64,000 nucleotides of DNA from Dolomedes plantarius (Eukaryota > Arthropoda > Arachnida > Araneae > Dolomedidae), in the NCBI GenBank assembly GCA_907164885.2, contig OU015490.1, forward strand, positions 226,417,054 through 226,481,053, written 5' to 3'. Made by a program: the position numbers and the translations under genes. Below are positions 25,030 through 35,631 of this stretch, piece after piece (positions within the stretch are counted from its first letter, which is position 1; each line of letters begins with the position of its first letter). The notes beneath the pieces were generated by a model. It saw only the letters and a list, made by a program, of their open reading frames with translations, had not been told where the DNA came from and did no database searches.

Positions 25030-25894
25030 TACATTTTTTATATATTATATTCCCCAGTTAAATGCATGTGACATTTAATCATTTGTTTATGTATTAAAAA
25101 TAAATCATAATATCCATTTTATTCTAAATCATATATTATAGGCATATATTATAGACAGCCTGTCACATTTGCTTTTTTAGACAAAACTTCATAATTCAAA
25201 ATCTAAAACCATACTCAGAGTCCATTATTTATAGACTCGCTTTTGTAGTGACAAAATTTATTTTTCTATCCCACAACCCTATTTACACAACAAATGGTAA
25301 TCGACATTTAAACGAGTAAATGCGACTCTTTGAGATTAAAATTCAATTCAAAGTGATGGATGGATAACAAACTATTCTCCTTATCAACTTTTCCGGTGAT
25401 TAATTATGTCGCATGTGGTAGGGGATCAAAGATGCACACTGGGTATAAAATTATTTTTTTTTTGTTATTTATTTAGGAGCACTGAATAAACACAGTATCT
25501 TAAAAGATGTAGTTATCAGAATTTAAAAAAAATGAAGTTAAAAAAATCTACTTGCAATTAGCGATTTTTAATACTGTTTTGGTCAAACTTTGGATAGATT
25601 ATTTTTCAAACACTTTGACGGAAAATTAAATTATTTTGCGGGTTTAGGCGGTTTTCTGCTCGCTGGGTAACTTTTAATACTATCTCATGTACATTTTTCT
25701 AGATACTCATTGATTATAACTGTGTGTTAGTTTATAATTCGTGTATGCTTAGTAACTTACTGATTAGTTCATGCATCATTATGCCTTGTGTCTTTCACAT
25801 TTTCACCTCTAATATGTTTTGACTAGCTGAATACCCGTAATTCGCTACGGAGTACATTCAAATTAAATACAACGGTCAATGTATGCAATTAATG

Positions 25895-25935
<41 letters not shown>

Positions 25936-26830
25936 TATAAAAAATCGTAACGGATATTTTTATAGACAAAATAATATAGAAGAAAATATTCAAATTAAAT
26001 CTAATAGAACATACTAAACAATATAGTACAGTTAATGTAGTACAGTTTGAGGAACATATCTCTTACTGTATTTTAATATTTTTTTGTCTAATCGTTGTTT
26101 TTGTCTAATCGTAATTAGCAAGAAAAAAATAAATTTTTGTCTATTTCGTTGTTATGCACGTGAAGCAAAATTAGTTTAAAGTATCACAAAAAGAAATGAA
26201 ACCACGTGATCAGCATTTAATAAATTAAATTCGAAAAGTTATTCTTTAAAAATTCCCCAAAAATCATAAAATGGAGGTAAAGATTCGAAAAATATTTAAT
26301 TTTAAAGGAATTTTTATGGTCTTTCTCGTGATATAAATTTTATAACCCTGAGATTATAGTTTTAAATGCAAACTTTAAAGAATGTTACAAAAACAGCTTA
26401 AAAATTTAATTTTTAAAAATCTAAGAACAATTTTTCAAAAATCTTTCTTTTTGCACCCCTACACTATAAAAAAATCGCCATGCAAAATTTCAGCCCTTTA
26501 GGTCCTGAGGTCTGGTCTGTACGTTATCTGTCAGTCAATCATTCAGTCAGTCAGTTACGGTACTGTTTTATATATATAGACGATATAAGATTTTTAATTC
26601 CAACTAAATTTTGCAAAATATTATAATTGTTGTAGGGCACATTTGCTTTCCACTCTCAACTCTTTCTCTCTCCCTCTCTCTCTCTATTGTTATGTGTGTG
26701 TGTATGTATATGTGTCAGTGCTGTTTACAGAAAGACGGACTCCATAACACAGATATTGTGGTACCTTCCAAGAGGCGAAAATATGTAGTCAGTTAGAGTG
26801 GATGATACCTCATAATTTTTTTACATTTCA
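25030..26830 (+). repeat. Duplicated tract, copy A block 6 (inverted partner at 56100-57500)
   Basis: The reverse complement of 56100-57500 follows this block from ttaaatgcatgtgacatt through tatttatagactcgcttttg, caacaaatggtaat and gcgactctttgagattaaaa to gcacatttgctttccactct and the tttttttacatttcaaatct region near 26825. An MB repeat (25830-26578) interrupts copy A, and a pogo-type MITE interrupts copy B. Orientation is reversed only in this block. Confidence 0.8.
25830..26578 (+). repeat. Microsatellite-bearing repeat MB, copy 2, full length
   Basis: This is the best complete copy in plus orientation. The head reads actagctgaatacccgtaat then tcgctacgga, in which CCGTA and TACGG-like arms can pair around gcgaag. 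Next come cggtcaatgtatgcaatta and a (TA)n tract (25900-25930). The long conserved body follows, with the GTCA-rich run and the tail gttacggtactgtttta then tatata. It is missing from the inverted partner block in copy B. Confidence 0.85.
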
Positions 26831-27479
26831 AATCTTCATACATTCATAAAGATCAATTTTTATAAATTCATGCATCTCACACCTTCATATGTGCATTCTC
26901 ATCACGTTCATAAATTTCTGTGGCATTATGGCAGGAGTTGATAAGTCATTTTTTCATGTTTTCGGGAAAGGAAAAAGTAAATTTATTTGTGAAATAAAAA
27001 ATAACTCAATTAATTTTTCCAATCCAAATATTCTTTAGTTAATACTTATATTCAACCTCAAGCATATTGCTGGTCTTCAATGAAAATTTTCAATTCGGGA
27101 TTAACATATTCAATTAGGGATCAAGTATTACCTCTTTCATAAATAACAACATTTGCCAATACGGATAACTTAGTATTTTTTCATAATTGCACTATCAGAT
27201 TTTGCCACGTTAAAGAACCAATTTTAAGTGTAGCATATCAACTTAAAACATAAAATTGAATTTTTCAGACATATCAACATCTGTCGTAACGCCATAGCTA
27301 TATATCTCTGTCAAATTTCAGAAATAAACATTTGTGACATTTTCCACCCCATTTAATATGTCACTGTAAACTTTTTCTAGGCAAAACATTTGAAATAAAT
27401 TTTGTGCAAAAATAAATAAATAAATAAATAAATCTCACCAACAAATCATACTCGTTTCCTGCTTGCATTTAGGGAAATA
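26831..27479. other. AT-rich spacer between duplicated blocks
   Basis: No clear match to copy B was found beyond the first few bases, although divergence could hide one. No frame or terminal repeat is seen. A short AAATA run lies at 27409-27432. Confidence 0.4.
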
Positions 27480-27930
27480 TACAAAAAATATATTTAATTA
27501 TAAAAAAAAAATCTTAAAACTTAATATAAAGCAACTTCACCTCTTTCTTTTTCCCGCATGCAGAGTTTTAAGATTTTGTGAACAAAATTCATGAAGCTCT
27601 CGCAGAAAGGAGGACAAATTCAAATTTATAGTACTACTATTTACGCAATCAACAGGGTACACCCACTATATGGGTTCCCAAGTATGCGCAAACGATGAAG
27701 ACAATCGAAAAGACATAACAGCAATATGTAGAAGATAAATTCCATGTAGAAATTTTGTTATTTGCGATGGAAAACGTTGTCTAAAACATCCATAAGATTT
27801 GTTCATCCTGTTTTGTTTTCTTTAACAAGTTTGATTAATTTTCATGACAATGATCCATGTATTTTGCAGTTGAGTAAACCCCTTTTGCCGCCCTGTAGCT
27901 TTTACGAATTCATTGGAACATGCTAAATAC
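27480..27930 (+). repeat. Duplicated tract, copy A block 7 (pairs with 59020-59430)
   Basis: Shared phrases are gggtacacccac, gaaattttgttatttgc (ggaattttgtcatttgc in B), cttgttttg or tcctgttttgtttt near ctttaacaag, and cagcttgta or gtagctttta before an atgtt phrase. Orientation is direct again after the inverted block. The right edge of the duplication lies here. Confidence 0.7.
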
Positions 27931-28307
27931 TATATGTTTGGACTTAAATGAAGACATTTTTATTGTTATTTTTTTTTGTTTCTTGCATGTTAATTTTTTA
28001 TATGTTTATTAGTACTCACCCGCAGATGGCAGTGTTTCCCTTGGTTGGGTTTTTCACTTTTTAGAAGTGGCAACTCCTTAAGGTTTAGAATTCTGTTTAA
28101 ATGCCTTGGAAACTAGCAGTTTAATCTGTCGTCGCGTAATGGTTTGAGTCTATGACGAAGTTTTAATTCAGTTGGAGATTTTAACTCTGGCGTATATTTT
28201 TAACTCAAATTTTTATGGTTTTAAAACGAAATGTATTTTAGTTAGGCTGTGCACAGGGCAGTTCCTCCCGTTTAAATCTAGATAATAGTTTTAACCGAAT
28301 TCATCTA
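27931..28307. other. Spacer, nothing recognised
   Basis: Composition is more balanced than the surrounding AT-rich DNA. No frame, terminal repeat or RNA gene was recognised. The sequence is cut from its continuation at 29697 by the Tc1 element. Confidence 0.35.
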
Positions 28308-29694
28308 CACTGCTGGCCACTGTAAATGCAACACCCTGAAGGAAACATGCAAATAACATGAAATTTACAACATGCATTAGCGGAGGTGAAATATGCAAAT
28401 GATTAGAATTTCAGCGCAGACGCACATCACGCGCGCCTGTGGCGCCACTTCAAAGCGCTATTTAAGGCTTGGAGATTTCGACGATTTCAAGTTAGGCAAT
28501 TTTGTTTTTCTTGTGGTTTTTTCAAAAAACGATCAATTATGCCTCGTCGAAAAAAGCGATCATTTTTTGATCAAGTATCCGAGTTCGACAGAGGAAGGAT
28601 AGTGGCCTACCGAGATTGTGGATTATCTTTCAGGGAAATCGGTAGTCGTGTTGGACGAAACCAAACAACTGTAATGCGGATATGTGATCGTTGGATGCAG
28701 GAGGGTACGACGGACCGGCGTGTTCGATTGCATCCACCTCAGCGCATGGCAGTGCGCATGGCAGTGACGGATCGGTCAGACACATCACGAACAATAGCAC
28801 AGCACATGCAGTCTGTAACGCATCATCCAGTGTCTGCGCGTACCATTCGACGCCGTTTACAGCAGAGTGGTCTGTCCGCAAGACGTCCATTGCTTTGTCT
28901 ACCCTTGACGCAGAACCACAGACGTCTCCGCCGCCAATGGTGCGATGACAGAAGGATGTGGACGGCAGAATGGAATGAAATTGTCTTTACTGACGAGTCA
29001 CGCTTCTGTCTGCAACACCACGATGGTCGCATTCGAGTCTGGAGACACCGTGAAGAGAGGATGCTGAACAGCTGCGTTATGTACCGCCACACTGGTCCTG
29101 CACCGGGTATTATGGTATGGGGCGGTATTGGATATCACTCTCGCACACCTCTAGTACGCATTGCCGGTACTTTAAACAGCCAGCGCTACATCTCCGAGGT
29201 GTTGGAGCCAGTTGTCCTTCCTTACCTTCAGGGCTTGCCCACAGCCATATTTCAACAGGATAATGCGCGACCACACGTGGCACGCATTGTCCAACGGTTC
29301 TTCGTCAATCGCCAGATTGAATTGCTTCCCTGGCCGCCTCGCTCTCCGGATCTTTCGCCGATAGAAAACATGTGGTCCCCGGTTGCTCTACGATTGACCC
29401 AGATTCCATCCCCAGCTGCCACAGCAGATCAACTTTGGCAACGTGTGGAAGCTGCTTGGTCTGCTGTACCCCACGAACGCATCCAAAGTCTCTTTGAATC
29501 AATGCCGAGGCGTGTGGCAGCGGTGATCTCCAACAATGGCGGCTACTCTGGCGACTGATTTTTGCAGGAACCACACTTCACAGAAGTCTATAAATTTAAC
29601 CATTTGATACTTGGTCAACATGTTATCTACAAAATAAATTTTGTTGTGATATCTCTTGTCTTTCTTGGTGTTGCAATTTGGGTGGCCAGCAGTG
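28308..29694 (+). mobile_element. Tc1 element, family T2 copy 1, structurally complete
   Basis: The ends read cactgctggccactgtaaat and, inward from the right, cactgctggccacccaaatt, both continuing with gcaacacc. TA flanks each side (28306-28307 and 29695-29696). The length of 1387 bp and an unbroken transposase make it the best-preserved element of the window. Sibling copies lie at 35632-37004 and 54724-56096. Confidence 0.95.
28539..29558 (+). CDS. Tc1 transposase, family T2, open reading frame
   Basis: This 339-residue enzyme would bind its terminal repeats and catalyse cut-and-paste transposition at TA sites in the nucleus. The ATG at 28539 opens MPRRKKRSFFDQVSEFDRGR. Residues 20-110 hold the two helix-turn-helix units typical of Tc1 (LSFREIGSRVGRNQTTVMR, then VSARTIRRRLQQSGL). 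The catalytic triad is D in FTDESRF, D in FQQDNARPH and E in SPDLSPIENMW, with 34 residues between the last two. The end reads VISNNGGYSGD. Compared with the sibling at 55107, which has QRTTSRDDRQIVRMAV, this copy reads QRMAVRMAV. It therefore seems to lack about 13 residues between the DNA-binding units. Activity is uncertain. Confidence 0.93.
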   Translation: MPRRKKRSFFDQVSEFDRGRIVAYRDCGLSFREIGSRVGRNQTTVMRICDRWMQEGTTDRRVRLHPPQRMAVRMAVTDRSDTSRTIAQHMQSVTHHPVSARTIRRRLQQSGLSARRPLLCLPLTQNHRRLRRQWCDDRRMWTAEWNEIVFTDESRFCLQHHDGRIRVWRHREERMLNSCVMYRHTGPAPGIMVWGGIGYHSRTPLVRIAGTLNSQRYISEVLEPVVLPYLQGLPTAIFQQDNARPHVARIVQRFFVNRQIELLPWPPRSPDLSPIENMWSPVALRLTQIPSPAATADQLWQRVEAAWSAVPHERIQSLFESMPRRVAAVISNNGGYSGD

Positions 29695-29696
29695 TA

Positions 29697-30059
29697 TTTG
29701 AGACCAGTTGTCCCGTTCGTCGATGCCGCTGAGTTAAATTTCTGCCATCTTATACGTTTGTGTTCTACTCAACATTGTTACTCTTCGTGAACTGGAAGAA
29801 ATATCTTCAAGTGAACTGTTTTGATTCTGCTTGGTGTATGATTTTAGTTCTTCTCATTACAGTGACTCCAGACTACAAGGACATTGAAGCAAGGATGTTT
29901 CATGCATGTTTAACCTATATTTAGTTACTTCCCACATTAGTTGCATGGCAGTCTGTGCCGGGTTGTATTGAATAACTTTATTTTGGTTTACCGATTTACA
30001 TGCATTTAGCGCCTCCGCCATTGTCGTTCGTTTTCGCATTACATTACACACTGCTACTA
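29697..30059. other. Spacer, nothing recognised
   Basis: Continuation of the balanced-composition sequence left of the Tc1 element. Only short frames; no repeat partner was found in the window. Confidence 0.35.
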
Positions 30060-31358
30060 CAGAGGCTGTTCGCACTTTTTTTAGACGATTTTGATAAGCG
30101 GTAATAAAAAATCGTTTGCTGCAAAAGAAATAATTGCAATTGTACTATGTTTTTAAAAGTCAAAATTATCGTCTGCGGCTTGAAAGTTTTGTTTTTATTC
30201 AAAATGGCGTTTTTAACAAAGCAGTGGTTCGAAAGCTACATTTATGCTCTTTCCGAAGAGAAATATGCATACTCCGTTATCCAAAAACGATGTGAGAGTC
30301 ATGGTTTTGTGATATCTAAAGCGTCGATAGGTAATATCGTCGACAAGAAAGGAAAAAAACGTCAAATTGGAGCCTCAAGTGGGACAAAAATTCCAAACAA
30401 GTATCCAAGGAAAAAACAGACGTCTTCGACTATTGCAAAGGTACGTTGTTTAATTTTAAAAGAAAATCCCCCTAGTCAAGGACAGTTGTAAAGTCATTAA
30501 AATGCTCGGTGTCCACTGTAAACAATATGATAAACGTTGATTTAAATCTTAAGAAAGCAAAAATCGCATTGTGCATCGTCTTCTTCCAAATCATAGCGCT
30601 GAACGCAGGACACGCTGCAGAATTCTATATGAGAAACGCTTATCCAAAGAAAAATGGAAAACAATTGTCACGATAGATGAATCATGGGTGTATTTAAATG
30701 ATTGCAACAAAAAAAGAGCCATTTATTATAATAAAAGGTGAGAAAAAAAATTTAAGTACATGGTTCAAAGAATCGAAAGAAAGTTTTTCTAAGGGATTCA
30801 TGACTGTTGCTGGTGTTTCTTATAATAGCAAGTTAAAAATAAAGAGAGTGGAAAAAAATGTCAAGATTAACTCCAAATACTATCAGGAAAATATTTTATC
30901 GCCAATTTTTCTGAAAGAAATACCATCGCTTTACCCACAGTGCCATCAATCTGTGAGACTCCATCACGACAAAGCTAGCAGTCACACATCAAAATCCACT
31001 GTAAATTTCCTAAAAGAAATGGAACAAAAAATTGGTATCAAGGCCATACCCTTCACTGATATCCCTACTAAATCTCCCGATGTATCACCTGTGGATTTTT
31101 GTGCTTTCGGACTTTTAAAATCTGCATTATCCTGCATTATCCAAAACCCTTACAGGACTCTGGAAAGCTGTTCAGGAGGAATGGGATAGAATACCTCTTC
31201 TGACACATCAAAAGACATTTTTATCCTGGAAATTGCGATGTCGAAAGATAGTTCAGAATAAGGGATGTCAAATAGAACATTTAAAACACAAGAATTTTAT
31301 GTAATTTAGTTTTGTGAATACAATATACATCGTCTAAAAAATGTGTGAACAGCCTCTG
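30060..31358 (+). mobile_element. Mariner-like DD41D element, nearly complete
   Basis: The ends read cagaggctgttcgcactttt and, inward from the right, cagaggctgttcacacattt, both leading to tttagacgat. TA precedes the left end; the right flank is TG, probably a mutated TA. Length is about 1.3 kb. It carries one transposase in plus orientation, broken in the middle. It shares the family of the relic at 5831-7108, although the terminal repeats differ. Confidence 0.9.
30204..31260 (+). pseudogene. DD41D mariner-type transposase, broken
   Basis: The likely start is the ATG at 30204, reading MAFLTKQWFESYIYALSEEK, with a helix-turn-helix region after it. This frame ends at a stop at about 30491. A middle part in other frames gives EKWKTIVTIDESWVYLND with the first catalytic aspartate. 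From 30698 a frame of 163 residues holds RLHHDKASSHTSKS with the second aspartate and KSPDVSPVDFCAFGLLKSA with the third. I count 41 residues between the last two, the DD41D arrangement known from the rosa branch of mariner-like elements. At least two frame breaks make it inactive. Confidence 0.85.
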
Positions 31359-32269
31359 TGCACATTACTATTCTATGTAAAACGTTTAAACTTTCAAATT
31401 TATTTTGTAATTTATAATATTTAGAGACGATGGAAACTTCTGTTACTAGATAATAAATAATGTGTGTTACTTATAAGGTGATGGATAAGAGAAAATAAAC
31501 GATAGAGTCACCCCAACGTTCCTGGGAAATAAATTCAAAACCCATTTAGAGACGTTAAAACAACGTTATATTGACCAGGCCCATCACCACATTCATTATT
31601 AACAATCTGCTATCACATGAAGTTAATTGAAAATTACTATGAAACTTTAAAATTAGTGGCAATCAGTTTTTCAACTTATTTTTTTTAATTAGTACTCTTA
31701 TTAATGTATTTTAATTCATTTTTTTAATTTAAATTTACACAGTTCAATTTTAGTATAAATAAAAATACTCTATTAAGAGACGCAATTTGTGAACAGCAAT
31801 CTTGGTTAAGCAATTGCTTGGTTTATGCAATTATTCCTTCGGAAGCCTTTTAAATACAAATACAGAGGAGAAAAAGAGAAATCCATTAAAATATAGTTAC
31901 AAATGATAATTCAATAAAGTGATAGGAAAGTAATGCTTTTATTTCAATTCGTGCAATCCTTTACTTAAAATGTAAAATGGGAAATACAGATATGATTTTT
32001 TTTCTGAAACCTCTGGCGTAACCCGATATTCGAATAATAAGCATTCCGTATTTAAATGGAACGAATAGATATTTGAAAAGCATTCAACTCAAAGAGTCTT
32101 TCAAAGAAATTTATTTGAGATGTAATTAGATTTTGGTTTATTCCGACCATGTATGCACTGTTTGGGGATTTGTTTTTTCAGTAACACATGCTCCCTTAAT
32201 TTACCAAATTTCTAATCTGGATAAATCTATCTTTTCGAAAAAAGAAATAGCGGGTGCGTCATAAATTCG
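31359..32269. other. AT-rich spacer, nothing recognised
   Basis: No frame above background, no terminal repeat and no match to the duplicated tract were seen. Confidence 0.4.
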
Positions 32270-32633
32270 TGCGAAGTTCAAAAATTCATAATAAAAGAAG
32301 CAATGTTCGGAAAATTTTTATGTTTGCGCCAATAAGATCAGAGGGACATTGGATTTTTTTCCATGCAAAAAAAAAAAGTTTCCAAAAGTAACCGAAAGAG
32401 GGCGCTCACACGTCATACTTAGACGGTTTATGCATATAAGTCAAACTCAAACAGACAATCAAACATATCACAATAACATGAGTTTGTGCATTTATTTATA
32501 AGTAACATATGTTCAACATTACTACCAGTACAAGGTAATAGGCGCGTCACTAAGCCCATTACAGCGGATTGTCGTATCGATGGCAGCGACTGTCTGTGAA
32601 ATGACATTTTTGAGTTCCACCAAAGTGGTTAGG
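32270..32633 (-). pseudogene. Fragment of a mariner-type transposon, cut by Tc1 insertion
   Basis: On the minus strand, 32522-32633 reads IHVSLTTLVELKNVISQTVA then AIDTTI, which resembles the C-terminal stretch that follows the catalytic core in mariner-type transposases. On the left, gcgggtgcgtcataaattcg at about 32248 could be an element end. The Tc1 element at 32634 removes the rest of the gene, and no continuation was found on its far side. The assignment comes from a short weak match. Confidence 0.35.
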
Positions 32634-34039
32634 GAGACATGGATAAAAAAATTAGCGCACCAAGAAGGAGTCGTCAAAATGAAACGAAATTTTACATACG
32701 TAATGACTACTTTGATATAAGTAAATGATAAGAAAATCAAAGAAAAAGGATAATTTATTTCAGAGAAAAAGGCAAAAGAACGGAGGAGTTAATACTCCGT
32801 TGGACCCCCTCTAGCGCGAATGCACGATGCGATACGATCGGGCATTGAGTCATACAAGTTCTGTATGATGTCTTGAGACATTTCGTTCCATATTTGCTGT
32901 AACCTTGCCTCTAGATTGTTCAAACTCGTGGGATGCCCAACTAGTCGTCCCAAATGATCCCAGATATGCTCGATTGGAGACAAATCTGGGGATCGGGCAG
33001 GCCAAGGAAGGGTAGTAACAGTGCGGAGACAGTCTTGTGACACCCTTGCCGTATGAGGCCGAGCATTGTCTTGTTGAAAAATGGCTACTGGGAGCCGTTG
33101 CATGAGTGGCAACACATGTGGTTGCAGGACTTCATGAACACACCGCTGGGCTGTCATGGTGCCACGGAACAATACTAGGGGTGACCGTGTATTGTAGGCA
33201 ATGGCACCCCATACCATCACACCAGCTGTGGAAGCGATGTGTCGCTGTACAGCAAAGGCAGGATTGAAGCGTTCACCACGGGCTCTCCACACACGAACAC
33301 GATTGTCATCACTGCCGAGATTGAATCTGGATTCGTCGCTAAGACTACCTGATTCCATTCCGCTGCAGTCCAGTTTTCTTGGCAAAACTCCAAACGGAGG
33401 CGTCGATGGGTGGGCGTTAAGGGCAGCACACGTAATGGGCGCCGCGATACCAACTGTCCTTCAGCCAGGTGCCTTCGTATGGTTCGAGAACACACAGAGG
33501 CCCCTCGTGAAGGTGCTACCTGTGCTTAGATGGCGGCCTACGAAGCAGATGGCTGTACGCGTGCATTTCTTACGATGTGGCGGTCTTCTCGACGACTGGT
33601 CTGTCGAGGGCTTCCTGAGCCTGATCTTCGTGTACATGACATCTCTCGGGTCCACTCGTCCCGACACCTCCTCACAACACAATCAGAGCGGCCTAATTGA
33701 CGAGCTACCCGCCTAGCTGACCACCCAGCTTCCATCATCCCGACGATTCTCCCCCTCTCAAACTGCGACAACTGCTTATATTGTCTTCGAGCACGGCGTA
33801 ATGGCATGTCTATCTCAGCTCTTCCTTTGTAAATGATTCAGCACACTGAAACAAGCTTTGGTTACCTGTTTTATACTCCACAGAGTACGATGTTCAACGC
33901 CCTCTTCCCGCTATACGTAATGCGCAATCACGCTGCATTTCTAATCATTTGCATATCTCCCCGACATGTACCTTCATTGCAAGTTTCGTTACGATCCCGC
34001 AATTATTTCTTGGTGCGCTAATTTTTTTGTCCATGAGTT
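32634..34039 (-). mobile_element. Tc1 element, family T1 copy 2
   Basis: The right end, read inward, gives actcatggacaaaaaaatt then agcgcaccaag, and the left end gagacatggataaaaaaatt then agcgcaccaag. Both match the family T1 ends at 8884-10297 apart from the outermost bases. The right side is followed by TA. The element is inverted relative to copy 1. The degraded left terminus and broken gene suggest it is inactive. Confidence 0.88.
32789..33807 (-). pseudogene. Tc1 transposase, family T1 copy 2, frameshifted
   Basis: On the minus strand the ATG at 33807 opens MPLRRARRQYKQLSQFERGR and runs 89 residues through the first helix-turn-helix before a stop near 33538. The next part, RTIRRHLAEGQLVSRRPLRV, lies in another frame. 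A one-base shift within the following WTAAEWNQVV region hides the first aspartate strand, which reappears as SDESRF in the 198-residue frame 33385-32789. That frame includes GVMVWGAIAYNTRSPLV, FQQDNARPHTARV and SPDLSPIEHIWDHLG, ending RARGGPTEY. Its catalytic half is better kept than in copy 1. Confidence 0.88.
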
Positions 34040-34329
34040 TATTAATTTTACAGTAGAATACATATTGGAATGAAAGAAGAGCAATTTTTAATTGTCGGGC
34101 TTTAATTATAATAAACAAATCACTTAGTTAGAAAAATATTAATGTAATGTCTTGAAATGCATAACGTTATTTTGATAAAAAAATTCATCTTTTTCAAAAG
34201 TCCATAGTAATCACATGGTTTCTATTACTTATTTCACTGACAAATTAATTTTTTTTTTGGTTTCTAATTTTGACCTTATGTTTTGAGAATTTTTTGTTTT
34301 TTTTTGTTTTTATCAATGTATCTCTTGCA
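34040..34329. other. AT-rich spacer, nothing recognised
   Basis: AT-rich, with several T runs. No coding or repeat signal was recognised. Confidence 0.4.
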
Positions 34330-34774
34330 GAAATGCCACAATAGGCCAAGGATGTCTCGGTAATTAATTTAACAATTTTTCTACTGATAGTGTGTGACAT
34401 GGAGAATTATTAAAGTCAATACGTTGACTTTCATTATCAGATTCTTTTGCTTCCTTTATAAAGTTCTTTACTTTGTCGTCAGAAATATGCCTCTTTATAG
34501 GAGGTCCTGTTACTTTAACATCATTCCATTCGATGGTATCGATATATTCCTTGGCATCAAAGTTCATACATTAAATTAAAAATTATCTGATGCCTCCTTC
34601 ATTTTCTACCCTTGCTTTTAGAATCCGGTGTAATCCAAGTTCTCTCTCATGACTGTAATTATCTATTATTATGCAAAGGAGGAGATTTTCAGGCACTGCA
34701 AAGTATTCATTTCTTTGAACGACTAGGTCAATTACATTTTCAAGAGTCTGACTGACGTAACGTAAATAGCGCAA
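34330..34774 (-). pseudogene. Fragment of an uncharacterised, probably transposon-linked protein
   Basis: Two adjoining minus-strand frames read ENLLLCIIIDNYSHERELGL then HRILKAR (34774-34583), and then NFDAKEYIDTIEWNDVKVTG with PPIKRHISD and SPCHTLSVEKL (34567-34364). A single stop region separates them. A further piece, YCGISARDTLIKTK, can be read below 34360. The pattern resembles a large uncharacterised protein family that I recall from arthropod genomes and that often sits near mobile elements. The name and function are unknown to me. It is a broken piece here. Confidence 0.45.
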
Positions 34775-34784
34775 AATTTATATT

Positions 34785-35150
34785 GCAGACAGACGCATCA
34801 GATTTTGGTATAGCAATAATGTTGACTCAGATGATAAAAGTGAAGAACACAGAAATATTTACCTCAGCAAAATGTTTTTTGAAACCAAAAGGCGGTACTA
34901 CTCAACGGAAAAAGAATGTGCTAACATAATATTTACAACAAAGTAATTTCACTAGTATTTAGATGGTCAAAAATTTACTATCCAAACTATTAATAGTCCT
35001 TCAACTTAGTTAAGAACAAATGCTAAACTGATGGTTTAAGCCATTGTTCTCCAACCATAGGGCAGGTTCAAAGAACAAGAACGCTGATAGTCTTAGCAGA
35101 GCCTATCTAAACTAATTAACAAAGTATAAATTAATACCATCAAAGAGTAT
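34785..35150 (+). pseudogene. Ty3/gypsy RNase H relic
   Basis: The plus-strand text reads QTDASDFGIAIMLTQM, with the TDAS motif holding an RNase H active-site aspartate. It continues as NTEIFTSAKCF, then in a shifted frame YYSTEKECANIIF, and KYFHQYLDGQKFTIQT-like text with stops. This is the RNase H domain that follows reverse transcriptase in gypsy pol. No reverse transcriptase or integrase neighbours are readable. A probable LTR follows at 35150-37310. Confidence 0.7.
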
Positions 35151-35631
35151 TATACCTGTACGATTATTTTCAATTATAATTTTAATTCTATTTTTTTTTG
35201 TCTTTAATAATGCATTATTATGAAGATGTATTTATTGGATATTTTATAAAATTCTGATTCTGTAATCAGAATATTAGTAGTCATTGTTATGAATATATGT
35301 AGTAATATAACTAGTAATATTTTGAATTTAATCTATTATGATTATTCAGCAGAATTTCTTTCTATTATATGTTACATTTAAGAATTTTCTTTTGTTGCTT
35401 TGTTTTGTGTGTGATCCATGATATATTTAAGTTACTTGGCACTTCCTTGTGTGAACTCTTGTGAAGGGAAATGAACGTAGCTGTGATCATGTCAATATAT
35501 TCAATTATATGTTACATTTAAGGATTTTTTTATTGAATTGTTTTGTGTGTGAGCCCCTGATAAATTTAAATCACATGATATTTTCTTGTGAAGGATTAAT
35601 CGCAAGTGTGATCAAATGTAATCAATGTATA
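35151..35631 (+). repeat. Probable LTR or tail region with a 140-bp tandem pair
   Basis: Two imperfect units start with ttatatgttacatttaag at about 35366 and 35506. Both continue to gttttgtgtgtga, a ttaaatcac or ttaagttac phrase, and cttgtga. The region lies directly after gypsy RNase H and continues beyond the Tc1 element, so it may be an LTR or untranslated retroelement end. No second copy is in the window. Confidence 0.4.
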
